NCBI RefSeq assembly: GCF_025200925.1
Contig: NZ_CP104174.1
Location: forward strand, 7,812,001 to 7,876,000
Length of the DNA stretch: 64,000 bases
Direction of reading: 5' to 3'
DNA from: Bradyrhizobium sp. CB1015
Lineage (GTDB): Bacteria; Pseudomonadota; Alphaproteobacteria; Rhizobiales; Xanthobacteraceae
Part shown: positions 34,911 through 43,180 of the stretch, in pieces
How the letters are laid out: the number at the start of each line of letters is the position of its first letter
Position numbering within the stretch: the stretch's first letter is position 1
Made by a program: the position numbers and the translations under genes
Notes under the pieces: model-generated
The model's input: the letters and a program-made list of their open reading frames with translations, nothing else
What the model was told of the DNA's origin: nothing
The model's database searches: none

Positions 34911-36356
34911 ATGAGTACTGAAGGCCCCGCCGCATCGCCGACCGTGCCGCCGACCCGGCGTCCCAAGGTGATCAAGACCAACCAGCAGCAGGTTTTCCTC
35001 TACGTCGTGCTGACCCTGCTGCTGTCGCTTGCCACCGTCTGGGCCGGCCGCACGCTGGTGCACAATTCGGAGACGCTGACCTTTGCCGTCGGCGGCCCCA
35101 ACAGCGACGAGGCGCTGTTCGCAGCCAAGCTCGCCGCCCTCCTGAAGAACAACGCATCGCGCTTCCGGATCAACATCGTCAGCAACGCCGACAACGCCAA
35201 GGCGCTCGCCCAGTTCGACCGCAAGCAGGCCGACCTCGCCGTGCTGCGCACGGACGCCAAGGTGCCGCTGCGGGCGCGCACGCTCGCGATCCTCGAGCAC
35301 GATCTCGTGCTCCTGCTCGGTCCCGGCAACAAGAAGATCAAGTCGCTGGCCGAATTGAAGAAGAAGAAGGTCGCTGTCGTCGCCGAGAACGAATCCTCGC
35401 TCGCGTTCGTGCGCAGCATCCTCGACGTCCCCGATGGCCCCGAGGCTGCGAAGATCCAGATGGCGCCGCAGGGCGCGACGCTCGACAAGCTGTTTGCCCC
35501 GGCAAATGGCTTCAGCGCGGTGATCGCGATCGTCCACGCCTCGAAGGCGATCCGGGACAAATCCTACGAGCAAGCCGCAAAGCGCGGCGGCTTCACGCTG
35601 AACGCCATCGACGAAGCCAAGACGCTGGCGCGCAAATTCCCCGGAATTTCCGACGAGACGCTGACAGCGGGAACGGTGTCGACATCCCCGCAAATTCCCG
35701 ACGACGATCTCGACACGATCGGGCTCGAATGGCTGCTGGTCGCGCAATCCAGGATGTCCCCGAGCACGGCCGGCGAGCTCGCCCGCATCGTCTACGAGAA
35801 CAAGTCGGCGCTCGGGCTCGACAACGGCTTTGCCACCAGGATCGAGCCGGCCTCCGTCGAGAAGGACGCCTTCGTGATCGCGCATCGGGGCGCTGCCGAC
35901 TACATCAACGACGACACCAAGTCGTTCATGGATAAATACAGCGACATGATGTATCTGGGCGCCGCAGCGCTCAGCGTCATCGGCTCGATCTTCGCCGCGA
36001 TCTACGCCAAGATCACCCGCATCGCGCCGGAGAAGGCCAGCGAGCTCTCGACCGCCATCCTCGACATCGGCGAGCGGATCGAGCACGCCCACTCGCTGGA
36101 TCAGCTCGAATGTCTTCAGGATGAGCTCGAGGCCATCTTGCGCGGTGCCGTCATCGGCCTCAGGGACGGCACGATCAGTACCGACGGGCTCGACACCTTC
36201 AAGCTCGGCTACGAATTCGTCCGCGACGAGATCGGCATGCGCCGCGACTATCTGAAACGTCATGCCAGCGAAGCTGACAAGACGGCGCGCGATGCCGGGC
36301 CGGCTCCGCTGGACGACAGCAATGTCGTGGTGGTGAAGACCGCCCAGAGCGCCTGA
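34911..36356 (+). CDS. TAXI family TRAP-type solute-binding protein with two membrane anchors
   Basis: 481 residues. A cytosolic N-terminus and membrane segment (residues about 28-46, VFLYVVLTLLLSLATVW) precede a TAXI/NMT1-like periplasmic domain (LTFAVGGPNSDEALFAAKLA, QADLAVLRTDAKVP). A second membrane segment (about 345-366, MYLGAAALSVIGSIFAAIYA) leads into a C-terminal helical cytoplasmic tail of about 110 residues. Ordinary TAXI proteins are about 320 residues and freely periplasmic. No DctQ/DctM permease genes lie nearby, so it may be a sensor or scaffold rather than a transporter subunit. Confidence 0.88.
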   Translation: MSTEGPAASPTVPPTRRPKVIKTNQQQVFLYVVLTLLLSLATVWAGRTLVHNSETLTFAVGGPNSDEALFAAKLAALLKNNASRFRINIVSNADNAKALAQFDRKQADLAVLRTDAKVPLRARTLAILEHDLVLLLGPGNKKIKSLAELKKKKVAVVAENESSLAFVRSILDVPDGPEAAKIQMAPQGATLDKLFAPANGFSAVIAIVHASKAIRDKSYEQAAKRGGFTLNAIDEAKTLARKFPGISDETLTAGTVSTSPQIPDDDLDTIGLEWLLVAQSRMSPSTAGELARIVYENKSALGLDNGFATRIEPASVEKDAFVIAHRGAADYINDDTKSFMDKYSDMMYLGAAALSVIGSIFAAIYAKITRIAPEKASELSTAILDIGERIEHAHSLDQLECLQDELEAILRGAVIGLRDGTISTDGLDTFKLGYEFVRDEIGMRRDYLKRHASEADKTARDAGPAPLDDSNVVVVKTAQSA

Positions 36357-36384
36357 CCCCGCCGGATTGGACAATTAAAGACTT

Positions 36385-36523
36385 TCGTGTCCCGGGCAAG
36401 CTGCAATGCCGAAGACGTTGCAGCGCCGAGCCGGGACCCAGGAACCGGCCGCGGTATGCGTCGCCACATAGGCCCCGGCTCTGCAGCGCATCACTTCGTG
36501 CCGCGCCGCGACCGGGGCACGAC
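36385..36523. repeat. Palindromic intergenic repeat, family C
   Basis: The ends TCGTGTCCCGG and CCGGGGCACGA and the inner AGCCGGGACCCA and GGCCCCGGCTC modules match the element at 21255-21397. Confidence 0.75.
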
Positions 36524-36613
36524 ACGGAGGCTTCCCGTCCGATCGCCAGCCAGCCGTCTGGAACCCAGCCCATCCGCAACCGTTGGTTTCCGGTTGCAAC
36601 CTGAGAACGCGGC

Positions 36614-36832
36614 ATGCGTGCACTCCTCATCATCCTCCTTCTGGCAATGCTGGCGGCGGCCGGCTACTTCGCCTATTCCGCAATGGCAGTCGAAGGTGAG
36701 CCGATCCCGACGGAAGGCTATGTGGCACTGGCGCTGGGCGCGGGGTTCTCCCTCATCGTCGGCGTCGGGCTGATGGTGCTGCTGTTCTTCAGCAGCCGCC
36801 GCGGCTACGACGAGCCGCCACATTTCAGGTAG
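36614..36832 (+). CDS. Small two-helix membrane protein, unknown function
   Basis: 72 residues. Two hydrophobic segments (LLIILLLAMLAAAGYFAYS and LALGAGFSLIVGVGLMVLLFF) are joined by a short acidic loop, with a polar tail SSRRGYDEPPHFR. No family recognised. It is the first plus-strand gene after a repeat and lies 156 bp before the K+ channel gene. Confidence 0.65.
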   Translation: MRALLIILLLAMLAAAGYFAYSAMAVEGEPIPTEGYVALALGAGFSLIVGVGLMVLLFFSSRRGYDEPPHFR

Positions 36833-36988
36833 CCCCGCCGGCGGCGGCACCGACGGCAGGCCCGGCGCAGCGGCGCCGGCAAAACGGCCTGCGCCGTCGT
36901 TGACGGGCTCCGCCCGGGCAGGCACTTTGGCGCCGACGTCCCATCCGGGGCCTCGAGACCTGCCCCGAGACCGAATAGCCTTCTTCGC

Positions 36989-38095
36989 ATGTCCAAGCCG
37001 CTGATCTCCGCTCTGGCCCAGTTCGCGGCCGCCACGGCCGGCCGCAACATGACCAAGGCGGCCTATGTCGCGGTGACCGTCGGCGTGCTCGGCATGGTCT
37101 TGCTGACGGACAATAGGGCCAAGGAGGCGTGGGGCTGGGTCGGCGCCCTGCTCTGGACCTGCCTCGCCTATTTCGTGTTCGAATGGCTGGTGCGGCTGCG
37201 CCACATGGCGCGGCAGGGGCGGCTTTCGCTCTACGTGTCCTCCTCGGCCGGCATCGTCGACGCGATCGGGGCGCTGGCCGTGCCGGTCGCGCTTCTCCTC
37301 AGCGTCGAGCCGAAGACAGCCTGGTTGCTCAGCGTGCTCTGGGTGCTGAAGGTGGTGCCGGGCATTCCCGGCCTGCGGCAGCTGCGCCGCGTCCTGGTGC
37401 TGGAATCGGGGCCGCTGGTCAGCGTGCTCGTGATCTTCCTGATGGTGGTCTTCCTCGCCTCCGTCGCCGAGTATTTCCTGGAGCGGGACGTGCAGCCGCA
37501 GACATTCGGCAGCGTCCCGAACGCATTGTGGTGGGCGGTGGTGACCCTGACCACGACGGGCTATGGCGACGTCGTGCCGGTCACCCCGCTGGGCCGCGTG
37601 GTGGCAGCGCTGGTGATGATCTCCGGCCTCGGCGTGTTCGGCCTCTGGACCGGTATCCTCGCGACCGGCTTTGCCGCGGAGACGCGGCGCGACAATTTCC
37701 TCAAGACCTGGGAATCCGTCAGCAAGGTGCCGTTCTTCGCAACCCTGGGACCGGCGGCGATCGCCGACGTCACCCACATGCTGCGCACCATCGAGCTGCC
37801 GGCGCGCACCACGATCATCCGCAAAGGTGCGCAGGGCGACTGCATGTATTTCATCGCCGCCGGCGAGGTCGAGGTCGATCTGCCCGGCAAGAAGGTGCAG
37901 CTCGGCGAAGGCGCCTTTTTCGGCGAGATGGCGCTGCTCGGCAACAACAAGCGCGGAGCCAACGTCTCGACCACGAAGGTGTCGCAGCTGCTGGTGCTCG
38001 ACCTCGTCGATTTCCGCGTGCTGATGGCGCGGCACCCCGATCTCGCCGAGACCATCGATGCGGAAGCAAAGCGGCGCGCGCTCGAAAACAAGTAA
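36989..38095 (+). CDS. Cyclic-nucleotide-gated potassium channel, MloK1-like
   Basis: 368 residues, versus about 355 for MloK1 of Mesorhizobium. Six membrane helices in S1-S6 order; S4-like segment with few Arg (KVVPGIPGLRQLRRVLVLE). Pore helix and filter ALWWAVVTLTTTGYGD (TTGYG about 189-193), S6 GVFGLWTGILATGF, then a C-terminal cyclic-nucleotide-binding domain (about 240-360). The phosphate-binding cassette FFGEMALL with the following Arg is intact. The stretch EYFLERDVQPQTFGS closely parallels MloK1. It conducts K+ in response to cAMP by family precedent. Its stop is 11 bp before the next gene. Confidence 0.93.
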   Translation: MSKPLISALAQFAAATAGRNMTKAAYVAVTVGVLGMVLLTDNRAKEAWGWVGALLWTCLAYFVFEWLVRLRHMARQGRLSLYVSSSAGIVDAIGALAVPVALLLSVEPKTAWLLSVLWVLKVVPGIPGLRQLRRVLVLESGPLVSVLVIFLMVVFLASVAEYFLERDVQPQTFGSVPNALWWAVVTLTTTGYGDVVPVTPLGRVVAALVMISGLGVFGLWTGILATGFAAETRRDNFLKTWESVSKVPFFATLGPAAIADVTHMLRTIELPARTTIIRKGAQGDCMYFIAAGEVEVDLPGKKVQLGEGAFFGEMALLGNNKRGANVSTTKVSQLLVLDLVDFRVLMARHPDLAETIDAEAKRRALENK

Positions 38096-38106
38096 TGGAG
38101 ACAGGA

Positions 38107-38892
38107 ATGTCGGACACTGCCGACGCAGCCACCGGCCCGCTGCTCGAAGTCACCGGCGCCCGCGCCACCATCCGCCTCAACCGTCCGCAGCATCTCAACC
38201 GGCTGCAGGCGGAGGATCTCGACGAGCTGACGAGATTGTTCGACCGGGTCGAGGCCGACCCCGACATTCGCGTGCTGGTGCTGACCGGAACCGGACGCGC
38301 CTTCTCCGCCGGCTACGATCTCAATTCGGTGGCGGAACGCGCGGTCAGTGCGAGCGAGCAGCAGAGCGCGGGCTCCGCCTTCGAGGCGGTGGTCAACCGG
38401 CTCGAGGATCTCGGCGTGCCGACGATCTGCCGGCTCAATGGCGGCGTCTATGGCGGCTCGACCGACCTCGCACTTGCCTGCGATTTCCGCATCGGCGTCG
38501 ATAGCGCGGAAATGTTCATGCCGGCGGCGCGGCTTGGGCTGCACTATTACCCGAGCGGCATCAAACGCTACGTGACCCGCCTCGGCGTCGACAACGCGAA
38601 GAAGCTATTCCTGACCGCGCAGAAGATCAGCGCCCCGGAGATGCTGCGCATCGGCTATCTCACCGCGATGGTGCCGGTGGAATTCCTGGACGAGGAGGTC
38701 GACAAGCTTGCTGGTGTCCTCGCCGGCAACGCGCCGCAGGCGATGCGCGGCATGAAGCGCGCGATCAACGAGTTCGCCCGCGGCGAACTCGACGAAGCCG
38801 CCGCCGACCGGCGCCACCGCGACAGCATGCGCGGCGACGAGATCAAGGAAGGCATCAAGGCGTTCGCCGAGAAGCGGGCGCCGCGGTTCTGA
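38107..38892 (+). CDS. Enoyl-CoA hydratase/isomerase family protein lacking catalytic glutamates
   Basis: 261 residues of crotonase fold (FSAGYDLNSV, GGVYGGSTDLALACD). At the two positions where hydratases carry Glu, this protein has Asp (GGSTDLALA) and Ala (FMPAARLGLHYY), so hydration is doubtful; another crotonase-fold reaction such as isomerisation, hydrolysis or decarboxylation is possible. The ATG at 38107 has GGAG 7 bases upstream; an in-frame ATG at 38095 overlaps the channel stop as TAATG and is an alternative. Probably cotranscribed with the channel. Confidence 0.9.
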   Translation: MSDTADAATGPLLEVTGARATIRLNRPQHLNRLQAEDLDELTRLFDRVEADPDIRVLVLTGTGRAFSAGYDLNSVAERAVSASEQQSAGSAFEAVVNRLEDLGVPTICRLNGGVYGGSTDLALACDFRIGVDSAEMFMPAARLGLHYYPSGIKRYVTRLGVDNAKKLFLTAQKISAPEMLRIGYLTAMVPVEFLDEEVDKLAGVLAGNAPQAMRGMKRAINEFARGELDEAAADRRHRDSMRGDEIKEGIKAFAEKRAPRF

Positions 38893-38901
38893 GGCGTGCT
38901 C

Positions 38902-39546
38902 TCATCCACCCGCCGCGGCGGCGTGCTGCGCCGCCATCTCGGCGTCGGCGGCATTGATGCGCTGGAACGCCGGCCGGGCGGTCATGCGCTCGGCATAACG
39001 GACGAAGACATCCTTCTTCGGCACGATGCCGAACATCATGGTCCAGTTGAAGGCGACGCCCCACAAGACATCGGCCGCCGTCATGCGCTCGCCGAGCAGA
39101 TAGGGGCCCTTCGCCAGCTGGGCCTCGAGCGCACCCAGCATCGTATCGTAATCGGCATAGGGCGATTGCGTGATCAGCGCCGGCTCTCGCTGCATGAATT
39201 TGTCGATCAGGGCCGGCTCGAACGACGACCCGTAATAGGCGATCCAGCGCAGATAGGGCCCGCGCAGCGGATGGTTCAGGGCGGGCGTCAGCCCCGCCTG
39301 CGGGAACAAATCGGCGAGATAGATGGTGATCGCGACTTGCTCGGTCACCAGCGCCTCGCCGTGGCGAACCGCAGGCACCTTGCCGAGCGGGTTGATGGCG
39401 AGATAGGCGGGCTTGCGCTGATCCCCGGCCTTCATGTTGAGGACATGGAGATCGTAAGGCGCCCCCAGCTCCTCCAGCAGCACCCGCGTGCCGGTGGCGC
39501 GCGTCTGCGGCGAATAGAACAGGGTGATGCGGTTCGGATCGGTCAT
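38902..39546 (-). CDS. Glutathione S-transferase
   Basis: 214 residues with the canonical GST layout: N-terminal thioredoxin-like domain (ITLFYSPQTRATGTRVLLEELGAPY, NPLGKVPAVRHGEALVTEQVAI), helical C-terminal domain (YLLGERMTAADVLWG with the N-capping Asp). The start at 39546 has GGAG 7 bases upstream; an ATG four codons earlier is possible. It is divergent from the WYL regulator at 39633, with a 31-bp palindrome between them. Confidence 0.94.
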   Translation of the reverse strand: MTDPNRITLFYSPQTRATGTRVLLEELGAPYDLHVLNMKAGDQRKPAYLAINPLGKVPAVRHGEALVTEQVAITIYLADLFPQAGLTPALNHPLRGPYLRWIAYYGSSFEPALIDKFMQREPALITQSPYADYDTMLGALEAQLAKGPYLLGERMTAADVLWGVAFNWTMMFGIVPKKDVFVRYAERMTARPAFQRINAADAEMAAQHAAAAGG

Positions 39547-39591
39547 GGCAGTCTCCATCTGGCCGGCTGGCGATGGCGCCGCTTGTAGCGG

Positions 39592-39622
39592 AGCATACCT
39601 GACATCTTGTGTCAGGTATGCT
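39592..39622. promoter_or_regulatory. 31-bp palindrome between GST and WYL regulator
   Basis: Arms AGCATACCTGACA (39592-39604) and TGTCAGGTATGCT (39610-39622), perfect 13 bp with a TCTTG spacer. It ends 10 bp before the regulator start and 45 bp before the GST start, so the bound regulator would block both. ACCTGACA/TGTCAGGT cores are common before YafY-type genes. Confidence 0.75.
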
Positions 39623-39632
39623 TTAAGGGATC

Positions 39633-40613
39633 ATGCGCGCGAGCCGAATGCTGTCGATCCTCACCACCCTCCAGGCCAGGGGGCAGGTCACCGCACCCGA
39701 GCTCGCGGAGGCCTGTGAAGTGTCGGTGCGCACGATCTATCGCGACATCGACGCGCTCGCGGCGTCCGGCGTTCCCGTTTACGCCGACCGCGGCGCTGAA
39801 GGCGGCTATCGCCTGCTCGACGGCTACCGCGTGCGGCTGAACGGGCTGTCGCAGAGCGAGGCCGGCGCGCTGTTCCTGGCGGGATTGCCGGGCCCGGCCG
39901 CGGCGCTCGGGCTCGATGCCGCGATGATCGCCGCCCAAAACAAGCTGATGGCGGCCCTGCCTGCGAATTTGCGCGAGGATGCCGGGCGGATGCAGGAGCG
40001 TTTCCACCTGGACGCGCCCGGCTGGTTCGGCGAAGCGGAAGACCCGAAGCACCTGCGCACCATCGCCGGCGCGGTGCTGCGCGGGACGCTGATCAGGATT
40101 CGTTACCAAAGTTGGCGTGCGGAGAAGCAGCGCCGGATCGCTCCGCTCGGCCTCGTGCTGAAGGGCGGCAGCTGGTATCTCGCAGGACAAGTCGACGGCA
40201 GCGTGCGCACCTATCGCGTCGCACGCGTGCTCGACTGCACGGCGCTCGACGACCGCTTCGACCGCCCCGCCGATTTTGATCTCACTGCCTATTGGCACGC
40301 TGCGACACTTCGTCTCGAAGCCGAGATGCATCCCAATGTCGCGATCGTCCGGCTGTCGCCGTTCGGAGTCAAGCTGCTCGACGCGCTGAGCCAGCCCTAC
40401 GTCAAGGCGCGCACGCAGCTCGAGGAGACAACCGATGCAGAGGGTTGGCGCATTGCGCGCGTGCCGGTCGGCAAGACGTCGTGGCACGCAGCGGCCGAAC
40501 TGCTGCGGCTCGGCCCCGAGGCCGAAGTGCTGGAACCCGCCGATCTCCGCGACAAGATGGCCGAGATGACGCTGGCGATGGCCGAGCGCTATCCCGCGAC
40601 GCGCAAAGCCTGA
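39633..40613 (+). CDS. YafY/WYL-domain transcriptional regulator
   Basis: 326 residues, full-length for the family. HTH (RMLSILTTLQARGQVTAPELAEA, VSVRTIYRDIDALAASGVPVY), a WYL domain (RGTLIRIRYQSWRAEKQRRIAPLGLVLKGGSWYLAGQV) and a C-terminal WCX segment. AAGGGA precedes the ATG. It probably represses itself and the divergent GST through the palindrome at 39592-39622. Ligand unknown. Confidence 0.94.
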   Translation: MRASRMLSILTTLQARGQVTAPELAEACEVSVRTIYRDIDALAASGVPVYADRGAEGGYRLLDGYRVRLNGLSQSEAGALFLAGLPGPAAALGLDAAMIAAQNKLMAALPANLREDAGRMQERFHLDAPGWFGEAEDPKHLRTIAGAVLRGTLIRIRYQSWRAEKQRRIAPLGLVLKGGSWYLAGQVDGSVRTYRVARVLDCTALDDRFDRPADFDLTAYWHAATLRLEAEMHPNVAIVRLSPFGVKLLDALSQPYVKARTQLEETTDAEGWRIARVPVGKTSWHAAAELLRLGPEAEVLEPADLRDKMAEMTLAMAERYPATRKA

Positions 40614-40750
40614 TCGCGGCACATTCTGCCGCAGCCCACGAAACAATCCTGAAACACGATTCTTCCCGCTTGCCATGAACGCGATCGCGTCTCGTCTCGA
40701 CCGAAATGCAGGGACGCAACAATGGCCCTAGCGCCGAATGGAGAATGAAG

Positions 40751-40999
40751 ATGTTTCGTAAGCTTGCACTTGGTCTGATCGCCGCCGGTTCGCTCGGCGT
40801 TGCCGCTCTTGCGCCCACCGCCGCTTCGGCCGGTGGCTTCCATCATCACCACTGGGGTCATCACTGGGGTCCCGGCTGGGGCTTCGGCGGCGTCTACGTC
40901 AACACCGGCGTCAGCAACTGCTACCAGGAGCGCCTGGTCCAGACCCGTCACGGCCTGCGCGTGCGTATCGTGAACGTCTGTGCTTACGGGATCTACTGA
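40751..40999 (+). CDS. Small secreted His/Gly-rich protein
   Basis: 82 residues: signal peptide MFRKLALGLIAAGSLGVAALAPTAASA with AXA cleavage, then FHHHHWGHHWGPGWGFGG and a tail with two Cys (NCYQERLVQ, NVCAYGIY) that could form a disulfide. Start at 40751 is set by GGAGA 6 bases upstream; an ATG at 40745 abuts the ribosome site. The His cluster suggests metal binding, but no function is known. A terminator follows. Confidence 0.8.
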   Translation: MFRKLALGLIAAGSLGVAALAPTAASAGGFHHHHWGHHWGPGWGFGGVYVNTGVSNCYQERLVQTRHGLRVRIVNVCAYGIY

Positions 41000-41016
41000 T
41001 ATCTCGCTTTCACGAC

Positions 41017-41050
41017 AAAGCTCCGGTCGCATCGCGGCCGGAGCTTTGCG
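41017..41050 (+). terminator. Stem-loop terminator after the His-rich gene
   Basis: AAAGCTCCGG (41017-41026) and CCGGAGCTTT (41038-41047), perfect 10-bp arms. The A- and T-ended stem can serve both this gene and the convergent desaturase gene. Confidence 0.75.
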
Positions 41051-41055
41051 TTGAG

Positions 41056-42003
41056 CTAGCCCGCCCGCCGCTGCCGGCGAAACCAGGCCCAGGTCTCGCG
41101 CGTCGTTCTGATGTAACCGCGGCCGCGATGGACGATCTCACCATCGACGATCGCGTTCAGCTTCGGCAGCGCGTGAAAGGGGATCGAGGGATAAGCGTGG
41201 TGCTCGACATGGTAAGGCATGTTCCACGCGAACCATTTGACGATGGCGCCGGTATAGGTGGTGCGGGTGTTGTGGAAGGCGCTGCGGGTGCGGTCGCAGC
41301 CGGTGTGCTCGGCGTAGAGGTAGGGCCGCAGGAAGAACTGCCCGATGATCAGCGGGACGATCCAGACCCAGAGCAGCAGCGCTGACGAGAACCACAGCGA
41401 GAGCGCAAGCAGCAGGGCGTAGAGCGCGGCATAGGCGCGCGCCTCGGCCACGATGGTGTTGCGCTTGCTCTCGGGAATCCATGGCAGGACGACCTTGCCG
41501 GTGATCGCATGGCCCAGCATCAGCCGCAGACGGCCGGCGACCTGGAGCAAGCCGCTATAGGCGATCGCAAGCTGCGCGTCGGATCTCGGCTTCACCCCAA
41601 CGATCAGCTCGGGGTCCCGTTCCGGGTCCTGCGTGTAGCGATGATGGTCCCAGTGAAACAGGCAGTAATATTCGTAAGGCAGCCCGATGATGAATGCCGA
41701 GAGATAGCCGACGCCGAGATTGAGGCCGCGGCTCCTGAACGCGGTCTTGTGCGCGGTCTCATGCACCGCCATGAACAGGAAGGCGACGGCATAGCCCTGC
41801 ACCACCATCAGCGGCAGCGCCCAGAGCACGCCCCAGTTCGACGAAACGAGCCAGATCAGCGCGCCCACCAGCACAATCACGCCGTAATGGCCGAGGCTCT
41901 GCACCGCACCTCTGACGTTGGAGCGAACCGACAATTCGCGCAGCGTCGCCGGCGTCAGTGGCTTCAGGCGATGACCGGCGTCCGAAATGGTTGCGTCGCT
42001 CAT
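41056..42003 (-). CDS. Membrane fatty acid desaturase/hydroxylase
   Basis: 315 residues, integral membrane di-iron enzyme. The three histidine boxes are HETAH (81-85), HWDHH (117-121) and HVEHH (265-269), with membrane helices between (VIVLVGALIWLVS, LLLALSLWFSSALLLWVW). It would insert a double bond or hydroxyl in a lipid acyl or other hydrocarbon chain, using an external electron donor not encoded here. It follows the hydrolase gene by 15 bp in a two-gene operon. Confidence 0.92.
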   Translation of the reverse strand: MSDATISDAGHRLKPLTPATLRELSVRSNVRGAVQSLGHYGVIVLVGALIWLVSSNWGVLWALPLMVVQGYAVAFLFMAVHETAHKTAFRSRGLNLGVGYLSAFIIGLPYEYYCLFHWDHHRYTQDPERDPELIVGVKPRSDAQLAIAYSGLLQVAGRLRLMLGHAITGKVVLPWIPESKRNTIVAEARAYAALYALLLALSLWFSSALLLWVWIVPLIIGQFFLRPYLYAEHTGCDRTRSAFHNTRTTYTGAIVKWFAWNMPYHVEHHAYPSIPFHALPKLNAIVDGEIVHRGRGYIRTTRETWAWFRRQRRAG

Positions 42004-42018
42004 GATTGGTTGCGTGCC

Positions 42019-43035
42019 CTACTTGCGGAGAAGCTCGGCGATCTCGGCCTTGATGAGAGCCCGGTCGCGCGGATTGTTGACGGGGTTGCCGGCGCGATGG
42101 CCATGCAGCGATGGGATCGGATGCAGCACCGCCGATCTCGCGTTGACGAGCTTGCCGAGTTCGTCCTCGTTGTCGCGGAAGTCGAAATAGCGGTCGGTCG
42201 CGCCCGGCATCAACAGCATGTGCGCCTTGATCGCCGCCAGCGCGCGATCGAGATCGCCGGCGGATGCCGCACAGCGACTGATGTCGCCACGCTGCCAGAT
42301 GCCGATCTGCGCCAGGAGATCGTTGGCATCGCGCCACGCGAAGGTCGCATCCCAGGCGCGGACGAGATAGTCCTCGAGCGAGGTGAAGCCCGCTTCGCGC
42401 CAGAGCTCGTCGCGATAGAAGCCGTGCGACATCGCCCAGCCGGCATAGACGCGCCCCATGGCGCGATAGCCGGCGACAGGTTTTTCCACGAAACGGCCGT
42501 CGCGGAAGGCGGGATCCGCCGTGAGCGCGGCCTTCACGCTTTCGAGGAAGACCTGATTATAGGGTGCGCAGCGGGCGCTGCCGCAGACGACCGCGGCGCG
42601 CGCGACCATGTCGGGATGCAGCGCCGCCCAGTGATAGGCCTGCATGCCGCCCATCGACCAGCCATAGACCAGCGCAAGCTTGGAGATGCCGAAGCGTTCG
42701 GTGAGCAGCCGGTGCTGGACCGCGATGGCATCGTGATAGCTCACCTCGGGGAAGGGCCCGGGCGTGTTCGAGGGCGAGGACGACAGGCCGTTGCCGAACA
42801 GGTTCGGGATGACGATGAAGTAACGCGTGGGATCGAGCACGCCGTCGGGACCGATCAGCCATTCAATGTCGGTGTGCTGCGCGCTGAACGAGGTCGGATA
42901 GAGGATGACGTTGTCCCTGGCGGCGCTCAGCGTACCGTAGGTTTTGAAGGCGAGCTTCAGCGCCGGAAACACGGTCCCGGACTGGAGCGTGACGTCGCCG
43001 GCCTCGAACATTTCGTAATCGCGTTGCGCCGTCAT
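42019..43035 (-). CDS. Alpha/beta hydrolase of the homoserine acetyltransferase (MetX) fold
   Basis: 338 residues. Nucleophile elbow YGWSMGGMQ (Ser127), acid in PGATDRYFDF and base in SLHGHRAGNP form the triad in MetX order; NLFGNGLSSSPSN is the oxyanion region. True MetX has GPS/GGSMGGM motifs; the GWSMGG elbow and context argue for a different acyltransferase or hydrolase. It is the first gene of an operon with the desaturase. A TGTACT/AGTACA dyad lies about 90 bp upstream. Confidence 0.88.
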   Translation of the reverse strand: MTAQRDYEMFEAGDVTLQSGTVFPALKLAFKTYGTLSAARDNVILYPTSFSAQHTDIEWLIGPDGVLDPTRYFIVIPNLFGNGLSSSPSNTPGPFPEVSYHDAIAVQHRLLTERFGISKLALVYGWSMGGMQAYHWAALHPDMVARAAVVCGSARCAPYNQVFLESVKAALTADPAFRDGRFVEKPVAGYRAMGRVYAGWAMSHGFYRDELWREAGFTSLEDYLVRAWDATFAWRDANDLLAQIGIWQRGDISRCAASAGDLDRALAAIKAHMLLMPGATDRYFDFRDNEDELGKLVNARSAVLHPIPSLHGHRAGNPVNNPRDRALIKAEIAELLRK

Positions 43036-43123
43036 GCACTTAAGTTCCCGCTCACGGCGGCCTTCCCGGCGTCCACGATGCATCGATCATGCCGGCTTCG
43101 CAGATATGCCGCTCGCCTTATAA

Positions 43124-43138
43124 TGTACTTTTAGTACA
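43124..43138 (-). promoter_or_regulatory. Operator-like palindrome before hydrolase-desaturase operon
   Basis: TGTACT (43124-43129) and AGTACA (43133-43138) around TTT, next to a TATAAT-like stretch. It is the only strong dyad between the MBL gene and the hydrolase start. Regulator not identified. Confidence 0.5.
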
Positions 43139-43180
43139 GTTATTTGGGAGCGGCAAGATAAATCCGATCCGCAGCCCGGC

